Assembly: GCA_020073215.1 (NCBI GenBank)
Contig: JAIQFO010000044.1
Coordinates: 1 to 40,609 of the forward strand
Direction of reading: 5' to 3'
Source: Terriglobia bacterium
Lineage (GTDB): Bacteria > Acidobacteriota > Terriglobia > Terriglobales > Acidobacteriaceae
DNA: 40,609 nt
The notes beneath the pieces are model-generated. The model was not told the origin of the DNA, ran no database searches, and saw nothing but the letters and a program-made list of their open reading frames with translations. The first letter of the stretch is position 1. Each line of letters begins with the position of its first letter. Shown here one piece after another: positions 8,919-16,684 of this stretch. Position numbers and translations under genes: made by a program.

Positions 8919-9590
8919 ATGAATGCAGGACCCGGACATCCCTCCGCAGGAGGAGGGAAACACAAACGGCGCCGTGGACGGCGTCCGCCAAGAAGAGGCG
9001 CGGGCGGCCCGATGGGCCGCAACCGCCAGGAGCAGCAGGGCATATTTACCGCTCCCATGGATCACAGCTACCGCGCCAATATGGGCATGGATGGCGGCAA
9101 TGGCAACGGCAGCAACCGGGGACCGCGACGGCCGGGTTTTTCCGCGTCGTACCCGGTGGCCGATCCGGAACCCCTGCCGGCTCCACGGGAAGACGCCGCT
9201 TCGCGCGTCTTCGCGTTTGTCGAAGACCTGTTCTTCCTGAGCAAGATTCAGGCCACCGGACAAAAGATGAATGTGAAGGTGGAGTTCGTGAAGAACGAGA
9301 AGGAACTCACCGACCGCATGAAGAGCAACGGCGAAGAGAAACCTTCGCTGATCATCTTCGACTTGAACAATGCCAATGCCAAGCCTTTGACGCTGATCCC
9401 AAAACTGAAGAGCAAGCTGAAGAAGGGGACGTCGATCATCGGATTTCTCTCGCACGTGCAGGGCGACTTGAAACAGAAAGCGCACGAAGTGGGCTGTGAC
9501 ATGGTTTTGCCGCGTTCGGCGTTTTCGCAGAATCTGCCGCAGTTGTTGCGCCGCCACGGCGCGGTCGAGGCCGATTCCGGGGCCGACTAG
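8919..9590 (+). CDS. Receiver-like domain protein with basic Gly/Arg-rich N-terminus
   Basis: This 223-residue protein has two parts. Residues 1-75 are rich in Gly, Arg, Lys and Asn, including KHKRRRGRRPPRRG, and look disordered and nucleic-acid binding. Residues 96-212 resemble a CheY-type receiver fold: a strand at 102-109, LIIFDLN with Asp148 at the phosphorylation position, a GFLSH strand end near 178, and a final VLPRSAF where the conserved Lys is Arg199. The acidic pair expected on the first strand is not apparent, so ordinary phosphotransfer is doubtful. No histidine kinase lies nearby. The start is the first ATG of the frame and the upstream ribosome site is weak. Confidence 0.6.
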   Translation: MNAGPGHPSAGGGKHKRRRGRRPPRRGAGGPMGRNRQEQQGIFTAPMDHSYRANMGMDGGNGNGSNRGPRRPGFSASYPVADPEPLPAPREDAASRVFAFVEDLFFLSKIQATGQKMNVKVEFVKNEKELTDRMKSNGEEKPSLIIFDLNNANAKPLTLIPKLKSKLKKGTSIIGFLSHVQGDLKQKAHEVGCDMVLPRSAFSQNLPQLLRRHGAVEADSGAD

Positions 9591-9686
9591 GAGTGCAGAG
9601 GTCAGAGGTCAGATTGCAGAGGTAACACCCTCGAACGGGATAGTTTAGGGTTCACCTCTGCAATCTGACCTCTAACCTCTGCACTC
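9591..9686. repeat. Heptad-word inverted repeat, near-perfect 33-bp arms
   Basis: The left arm (9591-9623) and right arm (9654-9686) are inverted copies matching at 32 of 33 positions, separated by 30 bp. The words are GAGGTCA/GATTGCA, as in the element at 6184-6276, while the spacers of the two elements are unrelated. The element begins directly after the stop codon of the receiver-like gene. Confidence 0.95.
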
Positions 9687-9704
9687 CCCTGATACAATTT
9701 CGCC

Positions 9705-10415
9705 GTGTTCCCTGACAAAGTTTTGATCGTGACGGCGGCGATGGCCATGGCTGCGATGGCTTCGGCGCAGCAGCCTCCCGTAAAAGTGAACGTCCTCAAC
9801 GTGTGCGCACCTTCGGCGGACGAGCAGAAAGAATTGTCGTCGGGACTGGCGAAAGTGCCAGGCAAACCCGTATTCAGCGCTGATTACGAAGTGGCTCGAG
9901 GCCATTCCACGCTCGACGCGAACACTCCGATTCCCGGCATGCAACCCTTGCCGCCCGGTGCGGTGTCGGCGGCCGACTGGGTCCGGGTTCGTCGCGAGTT
10001 CCCCGACGGCACTCTGTTCAGCAACGTGCAGTATTCGTTCAGCGTCGACGCGGAGAATATGGTCGAGACGCTGGTGCTGCGCGTCCGCGATCCCAAGGAC
10101 CTGATGCAGGTTTCGATCGAGGACAGCGCTTCCAGCGTTGCTTCCGCGGCCGCGATGTTGTCGGCCAGCACACCGGTTTCGCGGGTGAGGCTGGAGCGCT
10201 TCGGGAAGTCGTCCGTGGCACTGGCGCGGTGTTCGGGAGCGGAAGGGAATCCGGCGACGGATCAAAGCGCGTACGAACCGATCTTCCGCACCGCCTCTTC
10301 GATTATGCGGCGCTATCGCGACGCGCTGGGCGCGAGCAAAATGGTGCCCCAGGAACTGGCTCACTTGCGCGCGGGAACCTCGGCCAAGGCCGGCAACCGC
10401 GTGAAGAAGCCGTAG
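9705..10415 (+). CDS. Secreted protein of unknown function
   Basis: This 236-residue product begins with a GTG start and a hydrophobic Ala/Met-rich signal peptide ending near AMASAQQ, so it is likely exported. The mature part (about 23-236) has alternating polar and hydrophobic strands in the middle and a helical, basic C-terminus. I do not recognise a family or a catalytic motif. No lipobox is present. It is preceded by a word-repeat palindrome, which leaves little room for a promoter of its own other than in the spacer. A later ATG at 9741 would shorten the signal peptide and is less likely. Confidence 0.6.
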   Translation: MFPDKVLIVTAAMAMAAMASAQQPPVKVNVLNVCAPSADEQKELSSGLAKVPGKPVFSADYEVARGHSTLDANTPIPGMQPLPPGAVSAADWVRVRREFPDGTLFSNVQYSFSVDAENMVETLVLRVRDPKDLMQVSIEDSASSVASAAAMLSASTPVSRVRLERFGKSSVALARCSGAEGNPATDQSAYEPIFRTASSIMRRYRDALGASKMVPQELAHLRAGTSAKAGNRVKKP

Positions 10416-10475
10416 TCGAGTTGCGCTGAAACGAAATCGGTTTTGCCGAATCTATCTGCTAGTACTTCTCACACT

Positions 10476-11405
10476 ATGGATATACGCAATGTTGTCATCA
10501 TCGGCTCTGGATGCGCCGGTCACACCGCCGCTCTCTACAGCGCCCGCGCCAACCTCAAGCCGCTCGTGATCGAAGGCCATGAACCGGGTGGACAACTGTC
10601 GATGACCACGCTGGTGGAGAATTTTCCCGGTTTCCCCGAGGGCATCCAGGGGCCGGAACTGATCGAGAACATGCGCAAGCAGGCGGCGCGCTTTGGCGCT
10701 GAATATCGCATGGGGCACGTGGTCAAAGCCGATTTGAGCAAACATCCGTTCGAATTAAGCTTCGGCAAAGAGACCATTCAAACCCGCACGCTCATCATCG
10801 CCAGCGGCGCATCGGCGCGCTGGCTCGGGCTGCCGAACGAGCGGGCGCTGATTGGGCACGGAGTTTCTTCCTGCGCCACGTGCGATGGCTTCTTTTTTTC
10901 GGGCAAGGAAATCGCGGTGATTGGCGGCGGCGACTCGGCCATGGAGGAGGCGACCTTTTTGACGCGCTTTGCCAGCAAGGTGACACTCATCCATCGTCGC
11001 GAGCAGTTTCGCGCTTCGAAAATCATGCTGGACCGCGCGCGGGCCAATTCAAAGGTCGCGTTTCTCACCGATACCGTGGTCGAGGACGTTCTCGACGTCA
11101 GCAAGAAGGAAGTCACCGCCCTGCGCCTGCGCAATCTGAAGAGTGGCGAAACTTGGGAATTTCCTACGAGCGCAATGTTTCTGGGAATCGGACACATCCC
11201 GAATGCGAAAATATTCGAAGGCCAGCTTGAAACCGATGTCGACGGTTACCTAATCACACAGAAGAACGTCTTCACCAAAGTGCCGGGCGTGTTCGCGTGC
11301 GGCGACGTGCAGGACCGCCGCTATCGCCAGGCCATCACAGCCGCGGGCTCCGGGTGCATGGCGGCGCTGGAAGTAGAGAAATTTCTGGAAAACCAAGGGC
11401 ACTGA
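10476..11405 (+). CDS. trxB: Thioredoxin reductase (FAD/NADPH)
   Basis: This 309-residue flavoprotein passes electrons from NADPH through FAD and a redox-active disulfide to thioredoxin. The FAD-binding GSGCAG (10-15) has Cys where Pro is usual. The active site is Cys133-Ala-Thr-Cys136 followed by DG. The NADPH motif GGGDSA is at 150-155, HRREQFR at 173-179, and the C-terminal FAD motif GDVQD precedes RYRQAITAAGSG. Length and motif order fit the low-molecular-weight bacterial family. The ATG at 10476 is preferred to an in-frame TTG at 10443 because the family starts just before the first beta strand. No strong ribosome site is seen for either. Confidence 0.93.
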   Translation: MDIRNVVIIGSGCAGHTAALYSARANLKPLVIEGHEPGGQLSMTTLVENFPGFPEGIQGPELIENMRKQAARFGAEYRMGHVVKADLSKHPFELSFGKETIQTRTLIIASGASARWLGLPNERALIGHGVSSCATCDGFFFSGKEIAVIGGGDSAMEEATFLTRFASKVTLIHRREQFRASKIMLDRARANSKVAFLTDTVVEDVLDVSKKEVTALRLRNLKSGETWEFPTSAMFLGIGHIPNAKIFEGQLETDVDGYLITQKNVFTKVPGVFACGDVQDRRYRQAITAAGSGCMAALEVEKFLENQGH

Positions 11406-11470
11406 CCACCGCGGGGCAGCCTAGGCAAGCAGACTCTGGAGATCCGGCGCCGCTCAGAGTGCGCGTGAGA

Positions 11471-11560
11471 ACTCGGCCGTCCCTCCGGGACTTGAGTCGA
11501 TTTATCCACTTTTCCCAGCGCTGAAGCGCTGGGCTAAGTTCGGTCGCCCCTCCGGGGCTC
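11471..11560. repeat. Three-hairpin dispersed repeat, copy 2
   Basis: This is the second copy of the element at 656-748, in the same orientation. It carries the same three palindromes (CCCAGCGCTGAAGCGCTGGG at 11514-11533) and mostly identical linkers. It fills the trxB-aldo/keto reductase gap, again upstream of a plus-strand gene. Differences concentrate in the linker between the first and second hairpin. Confidence 0.9.
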
Positions 11561-11672
11561 TGCCGAGGAAGTTTTCTGGATCGCCGCCTGCGGGAAACGA
11601 ATCCATATCCCTTACACGCAGAACCCGAGAGTCCGCGGCTCTGCGCCAACCTGAAATCCTGAGGTGAATACC

Positions 11673-12713
11673 ATGAAATATCGCCTGTTGGGAAACAGTG
11701 GCCTTCGAGTTTCCGAAATGTCACTCGGTACCATGACCTTCGGAGAAGACTGGGGATGGGGCTCTCCCAAGGATGAATCGCGCAAGATTTATGACGCCTA
11801 TCGCGCGGCGGGAGGAAATTTTATCGACACCGCCAATCTGTACACCAACGGAAGCAGCGAAAAGCTCGTCGGTGAGTTCATTCGCGATCACCGGCAATCC
11901 GTGGTGCTGGCGACCAAGTACACCAACGCCGCCGCAGGCAGCGATCCGAATGCGGCGGGTAATCACCGCAAGAGCATGGTGCAGGCGCTCGAGGGTTCCC
12001 TGCAGCGCTTGAAAACGGATTACATCGACCTGTATTGGCTGCATATCTGGGATCAAATGACTCCCGTGGAAGAAGTCATGCGGGCTTTTGACGACCTGGT
12101 GAGTCAGGGCAAAGTTCTCTACATCGGCGTGTCGGATGCGCCGGCCTGGTGGATTGCGCAGGCCAACACGCTGGCCGAATTCCGGGGCTGGACCCAATTC
12201 ATCGGGCTGCAGGTTGAATACTCGTTGATCGAGCGCACGGTGGAGCGTGAGCTTATCCCCATGGCGAAGGCTTTTAAGCTTGGGATGGTGGCGTGGTCGC
12301 CACTGGCTGGCGGCGTGCTGAGCGGCAAATATCATTCCAGTGCGAGCGGAGCGAAGGAAGGCAGATTTTCGGCCGAATCGGCCAAGGCGTTCCAGCGCAC
12401 CGGAGAGCGGGTGGACGGGGTTGTGTCTGCGCTCAAGTGGATGAGTCAGCAAGTGGGCTGGCCGCCGGCTCAGGTTGCGCTGGCTTGGCTGCGATATCGC
12501 GAGATTCCGGTCATTCCCATCGTCGGCGCCCGGCGTGTGTCGCAACTGGAAGATAACCTCGCCAGTCTCGAGTTGGAACTGACGCGCGAGCAGGTCTCTG
12601 CTCTGGATGAGGCAAGTGCCATCGAAATGGGCTTCCCCCACGACTTTTACGAGAATGAGATGGTGAAAACGTTCGCCTACGGAGGCTTGCGCGACCAAAT
12701 TCTGGCGGCTTGA
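11673..12713 (+). CDS. Aldo/keto reductase
   Basis: This 346-residue NAD(P)H-dependent oxidoreductase has a TIM-barrel fold. The catalytic tetrad is visible: Asp52 and Tyr57 in IDTANLYTNG, Lys82 in ATKYTN and His124 in YWLHIWD. The C-terminal IPIVGARRVSQLEDN segment matches the cofactor-binding end of the family. The sequence fits the bacterial YajO/YhdN-like group of general carbonyl reductases, and the substrate cannot be read from it. The ATG at 11673 has a TGAGG eight bases upstream and is preferred to the GTG at 11664. The gene appears to be a single transcription unit, bounded by repeats on both sides. Confidence 0.92.
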   Translation: MKYRLLGNSGLRVSEMSLGTMTFGEDWGWGSPKDESRKIYDAYRAAGGNFIDTANLYTNGSSEKLVGEFIRDHRQSVVLATKYTNAAAGSDPNAAGNHRKSMVQALEGSLQRLKTDYIDLYWLHIWDQMTPVEEVMRAFDDLVSQGKVLYIGVSDAPAWWIAQANTLAEFRGWTQFIGLQVEYSLIERTVERELIPMAKAFKLGMVAWSPLAGGVLSGKYHSSASGAKEGRFSAESAKAFQRTGERVDGVVSALKWMSQQVGWPPAQVALAWLRYREIPVIPIVGARRVSQLEDNLASLELELTREQVSALDEASAIEMGFPHDFYENEMVKTFAYGGLRDQILAA

Positions 12714-12727
12714 AAGTCCGCGGGCCG

Positions 12728-12774
12728 GTGTGGGGACGGGCGTCTCGCCCGTCCATGCCGAGCGAAGCTCGGCA
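12728..12774. repeat. GC-rich hairpin repeat (GTGTGGGGACGGG family)
   Basis: Two hairpins, GACGGGCGTCTCGCCCGTC and GCCGAGCGAAGCTCGGC, follow the opening GTGTGGGGACGGG. The same sequence recurs in reverse orientation at 16620-16668, and its opening recurs inside the LptA-like gene at 2740. It sits between convergent genes. Confidence 0.88.
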
Positions 12775-12785
12775 GTTGCCTGCAG

Positions 12786-13511
12786 TCAGTGCATTACATG
12801 CGTCCGCGTGATCGCAGGCAGCGTTTCACAAGCGGTTCGCAGCACCAATCGCGGCGCGCTCTTCCGGATCTTCATCAAATAGGGCACGGTGCGTTTCGGA
12901 TCGGCCTTGGCCGTCTCGCGTAACAGCCAGCCCAATCCCTTCTGCACCATGTCGTCCTCGTCATGTAGCAAACGATTCGAAAGCCGCATAATCTCTGCAA
13001 AGAACCGCCGCTCGCGCGCTCCCCGGATCAGCGCCACACACGCGGCGCGCCGCCGCCAGCGGTTCCGCGACTTCGACCAGCGAAAGACCTCGCGGCAACG
13101 GGCAGGCTTGGCGGCGACCATGGGCGCCAGCAGATAATGCGCCAGCGCGTCGTGATCGGCCCAACTGGTCACGCGGTCGAGCCACGAGGCAAAGAGCTTA
13201 AATTCCTTGTCGCCAAATTTGTCCGTTTGTTTTTCGAGCAGGAAAACAGCCATCACCTTCTCTTCCAGAATCTGGCCGGAGAAAAGCTGGTCGGCGACCT
13301 GTACCAGGAATTCCATCCCCCGTTGGCGGGCGATCGCGCGCCGGAAGCGTAGCGCAAATCTTCTGAGTTCGGCCGTGTACCATCCGCGCGACTGGATTTC
13401 TTCCCTGAAAAAGCGCTGCACGTCTTCCGAGTGCGGTGCGGAGCCGCCATCTTTCAGCACGCGGCGAATGTGGTCGGCGATGTAGGTGGGAGTGACTTTG
13501 CTGTTGGACAC
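12786..13511 (-). CDS. AlkD-like DNA alkylation repair protein (HEAT repeats)
   Basis: This 241-residue, strongly basic protein is all-helical, with paired helices typical of the ALK/HEAT repeats of AlkC/AlkD glycosylases, which remove alkylated purines. The segment SWADHDALAHYLL (about 138-150) corresponds to the conserved W-x-D-x-D region of the family. The following Arg-rich helices (KSRNRWRRRAACVALI) fit DNA contact. The length is close to AlkD. It reads as a stand-alone gene converging on the aldo/keto reductase. A structural HEAT-repeat protein without glycosylase activity is the main alternative. Confidence 0.78.
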   Translation of the reverse strand: MSNSKVTPTYIADHIRRVLKDGGSAPHSEDVQRFFREEIQSRGWYTAELRRFALRFRRAIARQRGMEFLVQVADQLFSGQILEEKVMAVFLLEKQTDKFGDKEFKLFASWLDRVTSWADHDALAHYLLAPMVAAKPARCREVFRWSKSRNRWRRRAACVALIRGARERRFFAEIMRLSNRLLHDEDDMVQKGLGWLLRETAKADPKRTVPYLMKIRKSAPRLVLRTACETLPAITRTHVMH

Positions 13512-13634
13512 TTTCTCCTCATGTAGCCACTAGCGTCTCCGCGTCTTAGTCCGCGGTGAGTCGTTCATGATAAGAAGGTGCGAAGCGAATTGCAGTGATC
13601 GGGCGTCACAGTGATATGTTCGCGACTGTCCCAC

Positions 13635-13661
13635 CCTGACGTCGAATAGCACGACGTTAGG
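13635..13661. terminator. Short inverted repeat across the POT transporter stop codon
   Basis: CCTGACGTCG (13635-13644) faces CGACGTTAGG (13652-13661), with one mismatch and a 7-base loop, and the second arm overlaps the stop codon of the minus-strand transporter. It may end transcription, but there is no clear U-run downstream. Confidence 0.3.
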
Positions 13662-15084
13662 ATCGGGCACTCGCAGTTTTGCCCGCGCTCACCGTTTTGT
13701 CATAAATCCAAAGCGCTGCTGCTGTGACCAGGCCGACCGCGGTCACGCTCCACCAGATCCTCGCCGGCTGATGAGTGACTTCGCCGAAGTGGTGGACCAG
13801 CGTGCCGCCAAACCAGCCACCGATCAACGAGCCGATGCCGATGGGCAGAAAGGCGAAGCCCATGTACGTGCCCTGCTGTCCCGGAGGCGCGAGCCGCGAG
13901 ATGTATTCGTAGTAGCGCGGAGATTGAATGATCTCGCCCAGCGCCAGCACAAACAGAGAGAGCACCGCGCCCCAGATCGTCGGCCGCAGGGCGAGGATCA
14001 CCCACGAGACAGAAGTGATCACCGTTCCCAGAATCACAGCCTGAAATGCTGGAATCTTGCGAGTCAGGAAATTTACCGCGAGGGTGAGGCAGATTACGGT
14101 CAACCCATCCGTCACGAGAATGATCTCGACGTCAGCGCCAGAGTTGATATACCCGTGAATGTATCCGGGCAAACTGATGTACTGCTGCCAGAACACCACC
14201 CAGTAGCCGGTGAAGAGCACCAGAAACCACATGAACCGGCTGATGCCGGCAAGCACAATCACGAGCAGCCCAGCCCATATCCACCATGGCACCGTGTAGG
14301 GATAGAACAACATACCGATGCGCAGCAGCAGGGCAACCGTCAACACGGGCAGAACCAGCCGGTGATTGCCCACCACGACGCAGAAGTTCCGCGCTACCGT
14401 CGCGATCGAGGGCGGCGGCGCGTCGCCAGCTTTGCGCGGTTCCCGGAAGAAGAGGATGACCACAAAGAACATCGCGAAGACGCTGACCGCCGCCACGCGA
14501 TATACGTTCTCGACTCCCAGATGGCGATGAGCCCAGGAAGCGAAGTATGGTCCAGCGGCGCCGCCGATGTTGACCATCGTGTAGTAAATCGAGTAGCCGA
14601 TGGAGCGTACGTTTTCCTTGGAGGCGCGCGCCGTGGTGCCGACCACGCAAGGTTTCACCAGCGAGATGCCGAGCGCGGGAAGGATGAGAATGCAGCCGAC
14701 GAACAATCCCAGCGGCACGGCGTTGCGCACCGGCGCCAGCCAGGACGATCCAATCGAGCCGATCAGGAAATAGGCTGCGGCCAGGATGAGGTAGGCCATC
14801 GACAGTGCGCGGCGAAAGCCGAGGCGGTCGGCGGCGGCTCCGCCGAAGATGGCGAGAAACCATACCATGCCGCCGAACAAGCCGGTCAGAGTCCCGGTTT
14901 GCTCGGTCGAAAAATTCAGCTTCTCCTGCAGGTACAGGGCGAGCGAAGCAAAGGCTCCGTAGTAGGAAAGACGTTCGAAAATCTCGCTGATGTTCGCGAC
15001 CCAGAAGGGCCGTTCGAAGCCGGTGCGGATCTCTTGGAAACGTTCGGAAAAGGTCAAAGTCCGGGCCTCCTGGCCCATCGCCAC
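13657..15084 (-). CDS. POT/PTR2-family proton-dependent peptide transporter
   Basis: This 475-residue inner-membrane protein has about 12-14 hydrophobic segments. Near the N-terminus it carries EIFERLSYYGAFA, matching the ExxERFxYYG motif that marks proton-coupled di- and tripeptide transporters of the POT family. The position of this motif in helix 1 and the long central loop near residue 230 fit the family. It overlaps by 31 bp with the end of the upstream small membrane protein, so they share a transcript. Substrates are probably short peptides, although POT members can also move nitrate or drugs. Confidence 0.85.
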   Translation of the reverse strand: MAMGQEARTLTFSERFQEIRTGFERPFWVANISEIFERLSYYGAFASLALYLQEKLNFSTEQTGTLTGLFGGMVWFLAIFGGAAADRLGFRRALSMAYLILAAAYFLIGSIGSSWLAPVRNAVPLGLFVGCILILPALGISLVKPCVVGTTARASKENVRSIGYSIYYTMVNIGGAAGPYFASWAHRHLGVENVYRVAAVSVFAMFFVVILFFREPRKAGDAPPPSIATVARNFCVVVGNHRLVLPVLTVALLLRIGMLFYPYTVPWWIWAGLLVIVLAGISRFMWFLVLFTGYWVVFWQQYISLPGYIHGYINSGADVEIILVTDGLTVICLTLAVNFLTRKIPAFQAVILGTVITSVSWVILALRPTIWGAVLSLFVLALGEIIQSPRYYEYISRLAPPGQQGTYMGFAFLPIGIGSLIGGWFGGTLVHHFGEVTHQPARIWWSVTAVGLVTAAALWIYDKTVSAGKTASARS

Positions 15085-15425
15085 AGAACAACAAGCTCAC
15101 CGGCAACGAACAAAGAACCAAAAATACTCTTGTTGGAGCACGCCAGCCACAATGGAAGGTAGATATCGAAATTGCAGGCGCGGTCGTCCGTGTAGCGGGC
15201 CGCCACGTCGGTGAGCGGACAGCGTCCGCCGTTGAGGGCCAACACCAGGCACTCGCCAACGATCAACAGCGTCAACCCGAACGCCCAACGAAACTTCCCG
15301 AACCACCCGAGCCAGGGCAGGGCGAGGATCGATGCCGCCATGACGGCCCAGATTGCCGTATGCAGCAGCTTGATCTGCTGGAGTTTGTGCGCCAGCGTCG
15401 CGGCGGAATCGTGCACCTGTAGCAT
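15054..15425 (-). CDS. Small membrane protein of unknown function
   Basis: This 123-residue protein has three or four predicted membrane helices (about 22-38, 45-62 and 95-117). A conserved-looking loop contains GGRCPLTDVAARYTDD, and NFDIYLPLWLA follows. I do not know its function. The Cys-Pro-Leu-Thr loop is shared with several small bacterial membrane families and may bind a ligand. The start at 15425 is chosen because AAGAGG lies upstream and the longer frame would overlap yggU. The 3' end overlaps the POT transporter start by 31 bp, so the two are translationally linked. Confidence 0.72.
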   Translation of the reverse strand: MLQVHDSAATLAHKLQQIKLLHTAIWAVMAASILALPWLGWFGKFRWAFGLTLLIVGECLVLALNGGRCPLTDVAARYTDDRACNFDIYLPLWLACSNKSIFGSLFVAGELVVLWRWARRPGL

Positions 15426-15474
15426 GGCAAAGGCCTCTTCTTTGCGGTCTGTTTTCGCGAGTGTATTCCAAGGG

Positions 15475-15762
15475 TCAGGGTGCAAGCCGCCTTCGGACTT
15501 CCTCCGCCGATAGGCCCGCCACACGGATCACTTTATTCCGGCTGGTCTGGCCGGCTGCAATAGTAATCGAGGACCGCGGCACCTTCAAAAGCTTTGCGAA
15601 AAATTCGATGCAGGCTTGGTTGGCTTTGCCGTCGGCGGGAGGAGCGGTAAGAGAGATCTTCAGCGCGTCACCCACTTCGCCAGTGATGGCGTTCTTGCTG
15701 GCGCGCGGGTGGACTTTGACTGCGAAGGTGGCGCCGGACGCAATGTCATGAATTTCGGCCAT
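15475..15762 (-). CDS. yggU: YggU/DUF167 family protein
   Basis: This 95-residue cytoplasmic protein carries the DUF167 pattern: VKVHPRASKNAITG near the start, LTAPPADGKANQACIEFFAKLL in the middle, and an ITIAAGQTSRNKVIRV end. Its molecular role is unknown, but it is often found beside yggS, as here, where yggS lies immediately upstream. The length is normal for the family. The gap to yggS is filled by a palindromic repeat. Confidence 0.9.
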   Translation of the reverse strand: MAEIHDIASGATFAVKVHPRASKNAITGEVGDALKISLTAPPADGKANQACIEFFAKLLKVPRSSITIAAGQTSRNKVIRVAGLSAEEVRRRLAP

Positions 15763-15768
15763 TCGTTT

Positions 15769-15884
15769 TCACCACAGAGTCACAGAGACACCGAGGAAAT
15801 CAGAAAAGCAAAACCTACAAGTCACAATGTTGACTCCATCGCTCCTATTTTGGTTTTCTCCGTGCCTCTGTGTCTCCGTGGTGA
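15769..15884. repeat. CACAGAG-word inverted repeat between yggS and yggU
   Basis: The left arm (15769-15799) reads CACCACAGAGTCACAGAGAC and continues into ACCGAGGAAA. The right arm (15853-15884) is its inverse with a few changes. The words are seven to nine bases long and CACAGAG-like. Similar CACAGAG-type repeats are known from many bacterial genomes. The right arm is part of the yggS coding sequence. Confidence 0.9.
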
Positions 15885-16585
15885 ATTTGCTCTCTCTCCC
15901 CAAAGATCGCCGTTCCCACGCGCACGCACGTTGCTCCCTCTTCAATAGCGACTTCGAAATCGTGCGACATGCCCATGGAAAGACCGCTCATCGAAGCGCC
16001 GGACAGGTTCCGCGCCGCGATCTGATCGCGAACCTCGCGAAGCTGGCGGAAATAACTCCGCGCTCCCTCGGGATCTTCGGAGTACGGCGGTACGGTCATC
16101 AACCCCCGGACCGTCAAGTTCTTCCACCGCGGCGCGCCCAGCAGGATCTGCTCCAGTTCGCCCGAGCTTGGAGCAATCCCGCTTTTTGCCGTCTCGCCAC
16201 CGACGTTGATCTCGATCAGGACGGATAATGTCTTGCCCGCGCTTTCCGCGGATGCATTCAGCTTCTCCGCCAGCCGCACGGAGTCGACGGAATCGATCGC
16301 GTCAAACAACTCCGTTGCCTTCGCGGCTTTATTGGACTGCAGATGTCCGATCAGATGCCACTCGGCGTTGAGTAAGTCGCGTAGGGCGTCGGCCTTGCCG
16401 GCAAACTCCTGTACCCGGTTCTCGCCGAAAACGCGCAGGCCGGCCGCGTAGGCCTCGCGGATGCTTTCGGCAGGAAAAGTTTTGCTTACGCCCATCAGCG
16501 TGATTTCGTCAGCGTTGCGGCCTGCCCGCCGTGCTGCGGCTGCGATTCGCTCCCGCACCTGGGCAATATTTTCTGCGATCGACAT
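15845..16585 (-). CDS. yggS: YggS/PROSC family PLP-binding protein
   Basis: This 246-residue protein, shaped as a single TIM-like barrel, carries pyridoxal phosphate and keeps its free level balanced. It has no known catalytic turnover. The PLP lysine is Lys35 in MGVSKTFP. FGENRVQEF, WHLIGHLQSNK, MTVPP and GLSMGMSHDF follow in family order, then the closing VRVGTAIFGERE. The start at 16585 is chosen because upstream residues in the longer frame are encoded by a hairpin repeat. The last 13 residues after ERE, IHHGDTEARRKPK, are encoded by a palindromic repeat arm that has replaced the natural end of the gene. Confidence 0.93.
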   Translation of the reverse strand: MSIAENIAQVRERIAAAARRAGRNADEITLMGVSKTFPAESIREAYAAGLRVFGENRVQEFAGKADALRDLLNAEWHLIGHLQSNKAAKATELFDAIDSVDSVRLAEKLNASAESAGKTLSVLIEINVGGETAKSGIAPSSGELEQILLGAPRWKNLTVRGLMTVPPYSEDPEGARSYFRQLREVRDQIAARNLSGASMSGLSMGMSHDFEVAIEEGATCVRVGTAIFGEREQIHHGDTEARRKPK

Positions 16586-16619
16586 ATAAGGAAAACAATT
16601 TCCGCGGCGTTGGCGGAGC

Positions 16620-16668
16620 TGCCGAGCTTCGCTCGGCTGGACGGGCGAGGGCGCCCGTCCCCACACAA
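16620..16668. repeat. GC-rich hairpin repeat (GTGTGGGGACGGG family, inverted copy)
   Basis: On the minus strand this reads GTGTGGGGACGGG, then GGGCGCCCTCGCCC, then GCCGAGCGAAGCTCGGC. It is the same element as 12728-12774 in the opposite orientation. It separates yggS from the upstream OPT gene. Confidence 0.88.
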
Positions 16669-16684
16669 ACATCCCCGCACGACG

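Noticed and set aside
13771..15162. A 463-codon plus-strand open frame opposite the POT transporter
   Set aside because: The translation is extremely rich in Arg, Gln, His and Asp, typical of the reverse of a membrane protein gene in GC-rich DNA.
16586..16672. A longer start for YggS
   Set aside because: The extra residues are encoded by the hairpin repeat at 16620-16668 and the family begins at the later Met.
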